Below, one piece after another: positions 31,657 through 40,800 of a DNA stretch of 64,000 bases (positions within the stretch are counted from its first letter, which is position 1; every line of letters begins with the position of its first letter). The stretch lies in assembly GCF_001896135.2 (NCBI RefSeq), contig NZ_MPOH02000020.1, positions 120,820 through 184,819 on the forward strand. Reading direction: 5' to 3'. Made by a program: the position numbers and the translations under genes. This stretch comes from Streptomyces phaeoluteigriseus (GTDB lineage Bacteria; Actinomycetota; Actinomycetes; Streptomycetales; Streptomycetaceae). Below the pieces are notes generated by a model, which worked only from the letters and a program-made list of their open reading frames with translations, ran no database searches and was not told the origin of the DNA.

Positions 31657-32889
31657 GTGGCAGCGGAGATCGTCAATCCTCGCAGCGAGAGCGAAGCGGA
31701 CCGAACGGGCCAGGAGGGCGGTGCGGAGCCCCTCGACTCGTTCGACCCGGCGTTCGCGCTGCACCGGGGCGGAAAGATGGCCGTGCAGGCCACCGTTCCG
31801 ATCCGCGACAAGGACGACCTGTCCCTCGCCTACACGCCCGGCGTCGCGCGGGTGTGCACCGCGATCGCGGAACAGCCGGACCTGGTGAACGACTACACGT
31901 GGAAGTCGTCCGTCGTCGCCGTCGTGACCGACGGTACGGCCGTTCTCGGCCTCGGGGACATCGGGCCGGAGGCCTCCCTTCCGGTGATGGAGGGCAAGGC
32001 CATCCTCTTCAAGCAGTTCGGCGGGGTCGACGCGGTGCCGATCGCGCTCGCCTGCACGGACGTGGACGAGATCATCGAGACCGTGGTGCGCCTCGCCCCC
32101 TCCTTCGGCGGTGTGAACCTGGAGGACATCTCGGCGCCCCGGTGCTTCGAGATCGAGCGCCGGCTCCAGGAACGGCTCGACATCCCGGTCTTCCACGACG
32201 ACCAGCACGGTACGGCGGTCGTGACGCTGGCGGCGCTGCGGAACGCGGCCCGGCTGAGCGGACGCTCGATCGCGGAGCTGCGGGCCGTCATCTCGGGCGC
32301 CGGCGCGGCCGGTGTCGCCATCGCCAGGATGCTCGTCGAGGCCGGCATCGGAGACGTCGCGGTCAGTGACCGCAAGGGTGTCGTCTCCGCGGACCGCGAA
32401 GACCTGACCGACGTCAAGCGCGAGCTGGCCGGGTTCACCAACAAGGCCGGCCTCACCGGCTCCCTGGATGACGCGCTGTCCGGCGCGGACGTCTTCATCG
32501 GCGTCTCCGGCGGTACGGTCCCGGAGGCCGCGGTCGCCTCCATGGCCAAGGGCGCCTTCGTGTTCGCGATGGCCAACCCCACCCCGGAGATCCACCCCGA
32601 GGTCGCCCACAGGTACGCGGCGGTCGTCGCGACCGGGCGGTCGGACTTCCCCAACCAGATCAACAACGTGCTGGCGTTCCCGGGGATCTTCGCCGGTGCG
32701 CTCCAGGTGCGGGCGTCCCGGATCACCGAGGGCATGAAGTTGGCGGCGGCCGAGGCACTGGCGGGTGTCGTGGGCGACGATCTCGCGGCGGACTATGTCA
32801 TTCCCTCGCCGTTCGACGAGCGGGTCGCTCCGGCGGTCACCGCGGCGGTCGCCGCGGCTGCCCGTGCCGAAGGGGTGGCCCGTCGCTGA
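31657..32889 (+). CDS. NAD(P)-dependent malic enzyme
   Basis: A 410-residue malic enzyme of the short bacterial class that oxidatively decarboxylates malate to pyruvate. It begins the family core near LAYTPGVARVC (about residue 50), with the catalytic Lys region GLGDIGPEASLPVMEGKAIL, metal-site residues in ISAPRCFEIERRL and VFHDDQHGTAVV, and a nucleotide-binding loop ISGAGAAGVAIARML near 210. ANPTPEIHPE and FPNQINNVLAFPGIF complete it. The phosphotransacetylase-like tail of long malic enzymes is absent. Cofactor choice is uncertain; the syntenic S. coelicolor protein is, as I recall, NAD-type. The start is GTG 31657. Confidence 0.93.
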   Translation: MAAEIVNPRSESEADRTGQEGGAEPLDSFDPAFALHRGGKMAVQATVPIRDKDDLSLAYTPGVARVCTAIAEQPDLVNDYTWKSSVVAVVTDGTAVLGLGDIGPEASLPVMEGKAILFKQFGGVDAVPIALACTDVDEIIETVVRLAPSFGGVNLEDISAPRCFEIERRLQERLDIPVFHDDQHGTAVVTLAALRNAARLSGRSIAELRAVISGAGAAGVAIARMLVEAGIGDVAVSDRKGVVSADREDLTDVKRELAGFTNKAGLTGSLDDALSGADVFIGVSGGTVPEAAVASMAKGAFVFAMANPTPEIHPEVAHRYAAVVATGRSDFPNQINNVLAFPGIFAGALQVRASRITEGMKLAAAEALAGVVGDDLAADYVIPSPFDERVAPAVTAAVAAAARAEGVARR

Positions 32890-32903
32890 CGCGCGGCAGA
32901 GAC

Positions 32904-32938
32904 GCCCCGCCGGTTCCTCGGGCGGGGCCGCTCTTTTT
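32904..32938 (+). terminator. Rho-independent terminator of the malic enzyme gene
   Basis: An 8-bp GC stem (32904-32911 with 32921-32928) is followed by TTTTT at 32934-32938. It is one of the few terminators here with a true U-run. Confidence 0.85.
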
Positions 32939-32976
32939 ACCCGTCCGCCCGTCCGTTCGGGTGGATCGAGGGGTGG

Positions 32977-33082
32977 GCCTTGGCGTCGGGGCTGACGGTC
33001 GTGTGGTGGTTGCCTTGGCGTCGGGACTGACGATCGTGCGGCGGCTGCCTCGCCCCCCGGGGCCGACGGTCGTACGGCGGCT
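32977..33082. repeat. Imperfect 35-bp tandem repeat, three units
   Basis: Units at 32977-33011, 33012-33046 and 33047-33082 share a framework of the type GCCTTGGCGTCGGG, then CTGACGGTCGT and GGCGGCT, with 5 to 10 differences each. They lie in the 368-bp gap before the quinone oxidoreductase gene. No protein-coding role is apparent. Confidence 0.65.
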
Positions 33083-33257
33083 GCGGGCCGTCTCGCGCCG
33101 GGCGCGGTTCCCTGCGCCCCTACCGCGCCCCTACCGTGCCTCTGGCCGCGCCCCTTCCGGGCCGACCACTCAGGCCTGTCGCCCGGTCGCGCAAGAGGGT
33201 ATGTCTCACAGTGCCCTCCGGTTTCGCCGGGGGGCGGGGGACCCTATCGTCGGGGGC

Positions 33258-34223
33258 ATGTTCGCCGTCTACGCCGCCCGAATCGACCGCGACCAGCCGC
33301 TTTCCGGACTGGAGTTGGGGGAGCGCCCGGCCCCCGACGCCCGTCCCGGCTGGAGTACCGTCACCGTCCGGGCCGCCTCCCTCAACCATCACGACCTCTG
33401 GTCCCTGCGGGGCGTCGGCCTCGCGGAGGACAAGCTGCCGATGATCCTCGGCTGTGACGCCGCGGGCGTCGACGAGGACGGCAACGAGGTCGTCCTGCAC
33501 TCCGTCATCGGCCAGACCGGCCACGGGGTCGGTCCCCGCGAGCCCCGGTCCATCCTCACCGAGCGCTATCAGGGCACCTTCGCCGAACAAGTCACCGTGC
33601 CGACCTGGAACATCCTGCCCAAGCCGAAGGAACTGTCCTTCGAGGAGGCCGCCTGTCTGCCCACCGCCTGGCTGACGGCCTACCGCATGCTGTTCACCAA
33701 CGCGGGGGTACGGCCCGGTGACTCGGTGCTCGTGCAGGGCGCCGGCGGCGGTGTCGCCACGGCCGCGATCGTGCTCGGCAAGGCGGCGGGGCTGCGGGTC
33801 TTCGCGACCAGCCGGGACGAGGCCAAGCGGAAGCGGGCCCTGGAACTGGGTGCCGTCGAGGCCGTCGAACCGGGCGCGCGGCTGCCCCAGCGCGTGGACG
33901 CCGTCATCGAGACCGTCGGCGCCGCCACCTGGTCCCACTCGGTGAAGTCGCTGCGGCCCGGCGGGACGCTCGTCATCTCCGGCGCGACCAGCGGCGACCG
34001 TCCCTCCCACGCCGAACTGACCCGGATCTTCTTCCTCGAGCTGAAGGTCGTCGGCTCCACGATGGGCACGAAGGACGAGCTGGAGGATCTGCTCGCCTTC
34101 TGCGCGGCGACCGGGGTCCGGCCCGTCATCGACGAGGTGCTGCCCCTTGATCGGGCCCGAGAGGGCTTCGAACGGCTCGCCTCCGGCGACCAGTTCGGCA
34201 AGATCGTCCTCACACACTCCTGA
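33258..34223 (+). CDS. Zinc-free quinone-oxidoreductase-like medium-chain dehydrogenase
   Basis: A 321-residue MDR-superfamily oxidoreductase. It has a GroES-like N-terminal domain (TVRAASLNHHDLWSLRGVGL) and a Rossmann domain with VLVQGAGGGVATAAIVLGKA near residue 155. FATSRDEAKRKRALELGA follows. The structural-zinc cysteines of alcohol dehydrogenases are missing, which places it with quinone reductase/YhdH-like proteins, NADPH-dependent by family habit. ATG 33258 is used. Members reduce quinones or alpha,beta-unsaturated carbonyls; the specific substrate is unknown. It ends at a good terminator and appears monocistronic. Confidence 0.87.
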   Translation: MFAVYAARIDRDQPLSGLELGERPAPDARPGWSTVTVRAASLNHHDLWSLRGVGLAEDKLPMILGCDAAGVDEDGNEVVLHSVIGQTGHGVGPREPRSILTERYQGTFAEQVTVPTWNILPKPKELSFEEAACLPTAWLTAYRMLFTNAGVRPGDSVLVQGAGGGVATAAIVLGKAAGLRVFATSRDEAKRKRALELGAVEAVEPGARLPQRVDAVIETVGAATWSHSVKSLRPGGTLVISGATSGDRPSHAELTRIFFLELKVVGSTMGTKDELEDLLAFCAATGVRPVIDEVLPLDRAREGFERLASGDQFGKIVLTHS

Positions 34224-34313
34224 CGGGTTCAGGCACGCCGGACGGATTCAGGCCCTTCAGCCGGCCTCACGCGCTCCTGTCGGCCTCGCACGACCCTTTC
34301 ACGCACTCCTGAC

Positions 34314-34338
34314 GGCGGGTCCGGATTCCGGGCCCGCC
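34314..34338 (+). terminator. Terminator after the quinone-oxidoreductase-like gene
   Basis: An 11-bp stem with one G-U pair (34314-34324 with 34328-34338) and a three-base loop is followed by TTTCG. Confidence 0.65.
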
Positions 34339-34354
34339 TTTCGCGCACCCCGGA

Positions 34355-34399
34355 TGTCAACCACGGTTGACATGCCGCGAGTGTCAACGTAAGTTGACG
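34355..34399 (+). promoter_or_regulatory. Twin TGTCAAC-N4-GTTGACA operators over a leaderless promoter
   Basis: Site 1 (34355-34372) is a perfect 7-bp inverted repeat with 4-bp spacer; site 2 (34382-34399) has one mismatch. The right arm of site 1 is a -35 TTGACA (34367-34372), and 17 bp later TAAGTT (34390-34395) could be the -10. A start about 7 bases on would coincide with the ATG at 34402, so the mRNA would be leaderless. The two sites are 27 bp apart. Confidence 0.75.
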
Positions 34400-34401
34400 T
34401 C

Positions 34402-34611
34402 ATGACCGAAGCAACGGATCTCGCCGAGCGCGCCGGCGACCGTGATCCACGGGTCGGACTGCGCGCGGTCGCCGCTCTGCGAAGGCTGCTGGAGCAGTTG
34501 GAGGGCGTGCAGGTGCGCAGTGCGCGCCATCAGGGATGGTCGTGGCAGGAGATCGCCGCGGAACTCGGGGTCAGCAGGCAGGCCGTGCACAAGAAGTACG
34601 GGAGGCAGTGA
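34402..34611 (+). CDS. Small helix-turn-helix regulator
   Basis: A 69-residue protein. A predicted helix, DPRVGLRAVAALRRLLEQLE, is followed by a compact helix-turn-helix, GWSWQEIAAELGVSRQAVHKKYG, typical of sigma-70 region 4-like or MerR-like DNA-binding helices. Two palindromic TGTCAAC sites cover its promoter, so it probably represses itself. Its stop overlaps the ATG of the Clp-N gene (TGATG), coupling the two. No ribosome-binding site precedes the ATG, consistent with a leaderless transcript. Pairs of this HTH and a Clp-N protein recur in actinobacteria. Confidence 0.8.
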   Translation: MTEATDLAERAGDRDPRVGLRAVAALRRLLEQLEGVQVRSARHQGWSWQEIAAELGVSRQAVHKKYGRQ

Positions 34612-35179
34612 TGTTCGAGCGGTTCACGAAGGACGCCAAGGAGGTGGTGCGCGGCGCGGTCGCGCACTGCGGGAACGCGGGCGGGAGGACCGTGGGCCCC
34701 GAGCATCTGCTGCTCGCCCTGCTGGACCGCGAGGCGAGTCGCGGCTCCTTCGCCATGGCCGTCCTCGGGCTCCCGGTGGAGCGCAGGGAACCGGTCCGCG
34801 AGGCACTGGACGAGGCGCGTCGGCGCGCCGGTCTCTCCCGGGCGGACACCGACGCCCTCGCCGACCTCGGTATCGACGTCTCGGCGATCGTCTCGCGGGT
34901 CGAGGAGGCGCACGGGGTCGCGCGATGTCCGGCGACCGGCAGGGCGGGGGGCGGCGGACAGCGCGCCGACCCGGCTTCGGACGGGACGCGAAGGACGTCC
35001 TGGAGAAGTCCCTGCGCATCGCCCTGGCCCACCGCGACCGGCACATCGGCGACGAGCACCTCCTGCTCGCGCTGACCGCCCGCCCCGGCCCGCCCGCCGA
35101 GGTCCTCGCCGACCACGGCATCACCCACGCCACCCTGACCCGCGTCCTGTACGCCGGGGGAGAGGCCCAGGCGGGCTGA
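34611..35179 (+). CDS. Clp N-terminal repeat protein (frameshifted in this sequence)
   Basis: A protein with two Clp_N (ClpA/ClpC N-domain) repeats but no AAA+ module. Repeat 1 is FERFTKDAKEVVRGAV with GPEHLLLALLDRE; repeat 2 is GFGRDAKDVLEKSLRIALAH with GDEHLLLALTARPG. The frame breaks at about 34918-34924; one missing G after GGGGTCG restores a continuous protein of about 189 residues. Free Clp_N proteins may act as adaptors or decoys for ClpC substrate delivery, as in ClpS-like systems, but that is inference. It is translationally coupled to the HTH gene upstream. Confidence 0.83.
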
Positions 35180-35227
35180 GACGGCGGGCGTCCGGCGGGC
35201 GGTGGCCGAGGCGGGGGGCTTCTCGGC

Positions 35228-36346
35228 TCAGTCCCTGCCCGTGCGCAGGATCACCCCGATGTGGGCCGCCGCCGTCGAGAGATGGCGGCGGGCCTCTCGG
35301 AGCTGGTCGGCGCTGACACCGTGGTCGCGGGCCGCGTCGCGGATGTCGTCGCGGAAGCGGTCCAGGAGTCTGTCCAGGTCGCGGGCCGGGTCGTCGCCGG
35401 GCGCCTCGTGGGCCCAGGACGGCTCGAAGACGGCCGGGAAGTCCGCCGGGGTCTCCGTGTGGACCGGGCCCTGGGCCGCGGGACCCGCGGCCTTCGCCGG
35501 CCCCTCGGGTGCCTCGGGCCGCTCAGGGCTCTCGGCGCCGCCTCGGCCGAACCCGAAGTCCTTGCCGAAGTCCCTGCCGAGATCCTTCCCGAACTCCTTG
35601 CCGAAGTCCTTTCCGAACTCGCCGAACTCCTTGGCCAGTTCGGTCAGGCCCTCGCGGACACCCGTCGGCCAGTCGCCCCGCGCGAAGTGGTCCTGGACCT
35701 GCTCCTGAACCCGTCGCGCTATGCGCTGGACCTCCTCCTGCGCATTCGCCACGGCCCGGTCCTGGGCCTCCTTGGCCTGACGGCGGGCCCGCTGGGCCTC
35801 CTCGCGGGCGCGGCGGCTCTCGTCCTTGGCCCGGCGGGCCTGCTCCTTCCACTCCTGCTTGACGCGCCGCATCTCCTCCTTGGCGACCCGCCACGACTCC
35901 TTGTCGCCGTACTCCCCGTGTTCACCGGTGCCCGGCCCGGTGCCGGAACCGGTGCCCTGGCGGGCCTCGGAGGCCGCCGCCCGCATCTCGCGCCGCAGCT
36001 CGCCCGCCGCTCCGCGTACATCGGCCCGGATCTCCGCGGCCAGTTCGGCTACGGACTCCCGGATCTCCAACTCCAGGTCGGCGAGTTCACCGCTGCGGTC
36101 GGCCAACTCGGCCCGGCCCGCGTCGGTGATGGCGTACACCTTGCGGCCGCCCTCGCTGGTGTGGGTGACCAGGCCCTCGGTCTCCAGCTTCGCCAGCCGG
36201 GGGTACACGGTGCCCGCCGACGGCGCGTACAGCCCCTGGAAGCGTTCCTCCAGGAGACGGATCACCTCGTAGCCGTGGCGCGGGGCCTCGTCCAGGAGCT
36301 TCAGCAGGTAGAGGCGGAGGCGGCCGTGGGCGAAGACGGGAGGCAT
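35228..36346 (-). CDS. PadR-family regulator with an unusually long repeat-rich C-terminus
   Basis: A 372-residue protein, much longer than usual PadR proteins (110-190). Residues 1-90 form the PadR winged helix (LRLYLLKLLDEAPRHGYEVI; APSAGTVYPRLAKLE; GRKVYAITDAGR). Residues 95-215 are highly charged and probably coiled-coil (EEMRRVKQEWKEQARRAKDE). A tandem repeat of FGKDFG/FGKEFG/LGRDFG follows at about 235-262, then a Pro/Ala-rich stretch and a final helical segment. ATG 36346 is one base after the upstream stop, so it is cotranscribed with the DUF4097 gene. PadR/DUF4097 operons are common in actinobacteria and envelope stress has been suggested for them. Confidence 0.85.
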   Translation of the reverse strand: MPPVFAHGRLRLYLLKLLDEAPRHGYEVIRLLEERFQGLYAPSAGTVYPRLAKLETEGLVTHTSEGGRKVYAITDAGRAELADRSGELADLELEIRESVAELAAEIRADVRGAAGELRREMRAAASEARQGTGSGTGPGTGEHGEYGDKESWRVAKEEMRRVKQEWKEQARRAKDESRRAREEAQRARRQAKEAQDRAVANAQEEVQRIARRVQEQVQDHFARGDWPTGVREGLTELAKEFGEFGKDFGKEFGKDLGRDFGKDFGFGRGGAESPERPEAPEGPAKAAGPAAQGPVHTETPADFPAVFEPSWAHEAPGDDPARDLDRLLDRFRDDIRDAARDHGVSADQLREARRHLSTAAAHIGVILRTGRD

Positions 36347-36347
36347 G

Positions 36348-37298
36348 TCAGAGCACCTTCTTGTCGGTCGTGCTGTCGTCCGGGCCGGACGCGGAACCGT
36401 CCCCGGCGGAACCGCCCCCGGACGGGAGATCGTCTCCCGGTCCGACGGGCTCGCCGTCGGCCGGAGCGGCCCCCGCCTCCCATGGCCCGTCCTCCAGCGG
36501 AGGCCGGCGCAGCAGGGCGATGGAGCCGGAGACCGTCGTGGCCTTGAGGCTGCCGCTGCCCGCGCCGAGGCGGCCGGTGATCCGCTTGGCGCCCCATTGG
36601 CCGCTGACCCGGAGGTCCTCGAAGGCGTTGGAGACCGAGCCGCTCGCGGTGTTCGCCTCCACCTGTGCGTCCGCCGGGTGGGGCAGCCGGATGGCGATCT
36701 CGCCCGAGATGCTGGCCAGGCTGATGTCGGTCGGGCGGCCCGCCGGGTCGAGGTCGACGATCATCGAGCCGCTCACCGAGTCGGCCTTCACGGAGGAGCC
36801 CGCCTCGACGACGGTCAGGTCCCCGGAGACGGAGTTGAAGCGCAGGTCGCCGGTGAGGGCCTGCGCCTCCACGTTCCCCGAGACGGTGTCCGTGCGGACC
36901 GGGCCCGTGAGGCCCACCAGGGTCGTGTCGCCGGAGATGCCCCTCACCTCGGCGCGCCCGTCGATTCCGGAGACGACCGCGCCGGCGCTCACCACGCCCA
37001 CCTCCACGCGGGTGCCGGCCGGGACGGCGAGCGACACGACGGCGCTGCGCTGCCAGCCCTTGCGGTCGAGCCACTTGAGGAAGCCCTTCCAGGGCAGGTC
37101 CTCGTACGCCACCGTCAGCGCCCCGTCCCGGTGGGTGACCACGAGTGGGGGTCCCTCGATCCGGGAGACCTCCAGGCGGGCGGAACCCTCCTCGGTGCCC
37201 ACCACGTTGACCGTTCCGTCGACGATGCGGACGTGCAGCTCGCTCACCGGCTCGTCGAAGGAGAGTTTGCTCGGTTCGGCGACGGACCACTCGGACAT
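36348..37298 (-). CDS. DUF4097-family beta-helical protein
   Basis: A 316-residue protein of the DUF4097/DUF4098 (putative adhesin) family. From about residue 100 a series of roughly 15-20-residue rungs carries SG or VSG turns (GISGDTTLVGLTGPV; DTVSGNVEAQALTGDL; NSVSGDLTVVEAGSS; DSVSGSMIVDL), predicting a right-handed beta-helix. There is no signal peptide. The C-terminal 45 residues are Gly/Asp/Pro-rich and probably disordered. ATG 37298 has GAGGAGG 8 nt upstream. It is the first gene of the padR operon, preceded by palindromic CGATATATCG. Its function is not known. Confidence 0.85.
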   Translation of the reverse strand: MSEWSVAEPSKLSFDEPVSELHVRIVDGTVNVVGTEEGSARLEVSRIEGPPLVVTHRDGALTVAYEDLPWKGFLKWLDRKGWQRSAVVSLAVPAGTRVEVGVVSAGAVVSGIDGRAEVRGISGDTTLVGLTGPVRTDTVSGNVEAQALTGDLRFNSVSGDLTVVEAGSSVKADSVSGSMIVDLDPAGRPTDISLASISGEIAIRLPHPADAQVEANTASGSVSNAFEDLRVSGQWGAKRITGRLGAGSGSLKATTVSGSIALLRRPPLEDGPWEAGAAPADGEPVGPGDDLPSGGGSAGDGSASGPDDSTTDKKVL

Positions 37299-37329
37299 GG
37301 TGATGACCTCCTCGACGACACGACACGCC

Positions 37330-37363
37330 ATATCGCGTCTCATGTGAAACACGATATATCGCG
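37330..37363. promoter_or_regulatory. PadR-type operator before the DUF4097/padR operon
   Basis: CGATATATCG (37352-37361) is a perfect palindrome. The octamer ATATCGCG occurs at 37330-37337 and again at 37356-37363, 26 bp apart. The AT-rich symmetric element sits 32-65 bp upstream of the DUF4097 ATG, as expected for PadR autoregulation. Confidence 0.6.
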
Positions 37364-37436
37364 GGCTTCGAAAGTCAAGACACTCTTTCCGGTGACCGGC
37401 TCGACGCCCTCCCCCTGCGGGCCCTCGCAGGGCACG

Positions 37437-37463
37437 AAAAAGGGACGCCCATCAGGGCGCCCC
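37437..37463 (-). terminator. Terminator of the 59-residue protein gene
   Basis: On the minus strand a 9-bp stem with one mismatch (37442-37450 with 37455-37463, loop of four) is followed by TTTTT (complement of 37437-37441). A CGTCAC-rich stretch lies between it and the gene (37471-37560). Confidence 0.7.
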
Positions 37464-37557
37464 GTGCACACAACCGACGTGACGTCGGTGGACATAGGCG
37501 TCACACGTCACACGTCTCACTACACGCGTCACGCGTCACGTGGTCACTCGCGACTCG

Positions 37558-37737
37558 TCACTCGTCGTCCTCGTCGTCCAGCCGGGCCAGCCACGTCGCC
37601 AGCCGCTCCACCGGGACCTCGAAGTCCGGGTTCAGGTCGACGAACGTCCGCAGCTGCTCGGCGAGCCACTCGAAGGTGACCTCCTCCGCGCCGCGCCTCT
37701 TCTCCAGCTCTTCGATGCCACGGTCCGTGAAGTACAT
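37558..37737 (-). CDS. Conserved 59-residue protein (DUF6104-like)
   Basis: An open frame of 59 residues between the DUF4097 gene and sucA. It begins MYFTDRGIEELEKRR, continues EVTFEWLAEQLRTFVDLNP, and ends with an acidic tail LDDEDDE. It resembles the small DUF6104 proteins conserved in Streptomyces next to sucA, mostly helical and soluble. Codon-position GC is that of a genuine gene. It is followed by a U-run terminator, and its start is 83 bp past the sucA stop, so it could be the distal gene of the sucA transcript. No function is known to me. Confidence 0.75.
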   Translation of the reverse strand: MYFTDRGIEELEKRRGAEEVTFEWLAEQLRTFVDLNPDFEVPVERLATWLARLDDEDDE

Positions 37738-37820
37738 GAGCCAAGGATAAGCGGGCGCAAACGGCCGGGCCGCACCCCGTGCGAGGGGTGCGGCGGCCGC
37801 TGTCCGAGGGTCGAGGACGT

Positions 37821-40800
37821 CTACGCCTCGAACACCTCACGCACCAACTGCTCCTGCTCGGCCTGGTGACGCTTGGCCGAGCCGACCGCCGGGGACGAGC
37901 CGTGCGGCCGCGAGATGCGGCGCAGGCGCTCGCCGTGCGGCACGTCCGCGCCGACGGCCAGGTCCAGGTGGTCGATCAGGTTCAGGGCGATGAACGGCCA
38001 GGCACCCTGGTTGGCCGGCTCCTCCTGGGCCCACAGGTACTTCTCGGCGTTCGGGTACTTGGCGATCTCCGCCTGGAGCTCGGCACCCGGCAGCGGGTAC
38101 AGGCGCTCGATGCGGATGATCGCCGTGTCCGTGGAGCCGCGCTTCTGACGCTCGGACTCCAGGTCGTAGTAGACCTTGCCGGCGCAGAAGACGACCTTCT
38201 TGACGGCGGCCGGGTCGACCGAGGCGTCGCCGATGACCGGGCGGAACTGGCCCGTCGTGAACTCCTCCGCCTTCGACGCCGCGGCCTTGAGGCGCAGCAT
38301 CGATTTCGGGGTGAAGACGACCAGCGGCTTGTGGTGCGGGTTGTGCACCTGCCACCGCAGGAGGTGGAAGTAGTTCGACGGCAGGGTCGGCATGGCGACC
38401 GTCATGTTGTTCTGGGCGCACATCTGGAGGAAGCGCTCCGGGCGGGCGGACGAGTGGTCCGGGCCCTGGCCCTCGTAGCCGTGCGGGAGGAGCAGGGTGA
38501 CGCCGGACGTCTGGCCCCACTTCTGCTCCGCCGAAGAGATGAACTCGTCCACGACCGTCTGGGCGCCGTTGACGAAGTCGCCGAACTGGGCCTCCCACAG
38601 CACGAGCGCGTCGGGGCGGGCCAGCGAGTAGCCGTACTCGAAGCCCATCGCCGCGTACTCGGAGAGGAGGGAGTTGTAGACGTTCAGGCGCGCCTGCTCG
38701 TCCGCGAGGTACATCAGCGGCGTGAACTCCTCGCCGGTCTCCCGGTCGATGATCACGGCGTGCCGCTGTCCGAACGTACCGCGCTGGGAGTCCTGGCCGG
38801 CCAGGCGGACCGGGACGCCCTCCAGGAGGAGGGAGCCGACGGCCAGCGTCTCGCCCATGCCCCAGTCGATCGTGCCGTCCTCGACCATCGTGGCCCGGCG
38901 CTGGAGCTGGGGCAGCAGGCGCGGGTGGGCGGTGATGTGGTCGGGGATGTTGACCTGGGACTCGGCGATGCGCTTGACGACCTCCGCCGAGATCGCGGTG
39001 TTCACCGCGACCGGGAAGCCGTCCTGCGGGTCGGGGGAGGTGCCGGGGGCGGGCTGCGCGGTGGCCTCGCGGACCTCCGTGAAGACCTTCTCCAGCTGGC
39101 CCTGGTAGTCCTGGAGCGCCTGCTCGGCCTCTTCCAGGGTGATGTCGCCGCGACCGATGAGGGACTCGGTGTAGAGCTTGCGCACCGAGCGCTTCTTGTC
39201 GATCAGGTCGTACATCAGCGGCTGGGTGAAGGCCGGGTTGTCCGACTCGTTGTGACCGCGGCGGCGGTAGCAGATGAGATCGATCACCACGTCCTTGTTG
39301 AACGCCTGGCGGAACTCGAAGGCGAGCCGCGCGACGCGGACCACGGCCTCCGGGTCGTCGCCGTTCACGTGGAAGATCGGGGCCTCGATCATGCGGGCCA
39401 CGTCCGTCGCGTACATGGAGGAACGCGAGGACTCGGGGGCCGCGGTGAAGCCGACCTGGTTGTTGATGACGATGTGGACCGTGCCGCCGGTGCGGTAGCC
39501 CCGCAGCTGCGACATGTTCAGGGTCTCGGCCACCACGCCCTGGCCCGCGAAGGCCGCGTCGCCGTGGATCGCCACCGGCAGGACCGTGAAGTCCGTGCCG
39601 CCCTTGTTGATGATGTCCTGCTTGGCGCGGGCGATGCCCTCCAGAACCGGGTCGACCGCCTCCAGGTGGGAGGGGTTCGCGGCGAGCGAGACCTTGATCT
39701 GCTCGCCGTCCAGGCCGGTGAAGGTGCCCTCGGCGCCCAGGTGGTACTTGACGTCGCCGGAGCCGTGCATCGACTTCGGGTCGAGGTTGCCCTCGAACTC
39801 GCGGAAGATCTGCGCGTACGACTTGCCGACGATGTTGGCCAGGACGTTCAGCCGGCCGCGGTGGGCCATGCCGATGACGACCTCGTCGAGGCGGGACTCG
39901 GCGGCCGAGTCCAGCACCGCGTCGAGCAGCGGGATGACGGACTCGCCGCCCTCCAGGGAGAAGCGCTTCTGGCCGACGTACTTCGTCTGCAGGAAGGTCT
40001 CGAAGGCCTCCGCCGCGTTCAGCCGGCGCAGGATGCGCAGCTGCTCCTCGCGCTCCGGCTTGGTGTGCGAGCGCTCGATGCGGTCCTGGATCCACCTGCG
40101 CTGCTTGGGGTCCTGGATGTGCATGAACTCGACGCCGGTGGTGCGGCAGTACGAGTCGCGCAGCACGCCGAGGATGTCGCGCAGCTTCATCAGGGACTTG
40201 CCCGCGAAGCCGCCGACGGCGAACTCGCGCTCCAGGTCCCAGAGCGTCAGACCGTGCTCGGTGATGTCCAGGTCGGGGTGCTTGCGCTGGCGGTACTCCA
40301 GCGGGTCGGTGTCGGCCATGACATGGCCGCGGACCCGGTAGGAGTGGATCAGCTCGAAGACGCGGGCGGCCTTGGTGACGTCGTCGTCGTGGCTGGCGTC
40401 GATGTCCTTGAGCCAGCGGACCGGCTCGTAGGGGATGCGCAGCGCCTCGAAGATGTCGTCGTAGAAACCCTGCTCGCCGAGGAGGAGGTTCGCGACGATG
40501 CGCAGGAACTCGCCGGAGGCGGCGCCCTGGATGACCCGGTGGTCGTAGGTCGACGTGAGCGTCATGACCTTCGAGATGCCGAGCTTGTTCAGGGTGTCCT
40601 GGCTGGTGCCCTGGAACTCCGCCGGGTAGTCCATCGAGCCGACGCCCATGATGACCGACTGGCCGGGCATCAGGCGCGGGACGGAGTGGACGGTGCCGAG
40701 GCCGCCGGGGTTGGTCAGCGAGACGGTGACGCCGGTGAAGTCGTCCATCGTCAGCTTGCCGTCACGGGCGCGGCGGACGATGTCCTCGTAGGCCTGCCAG

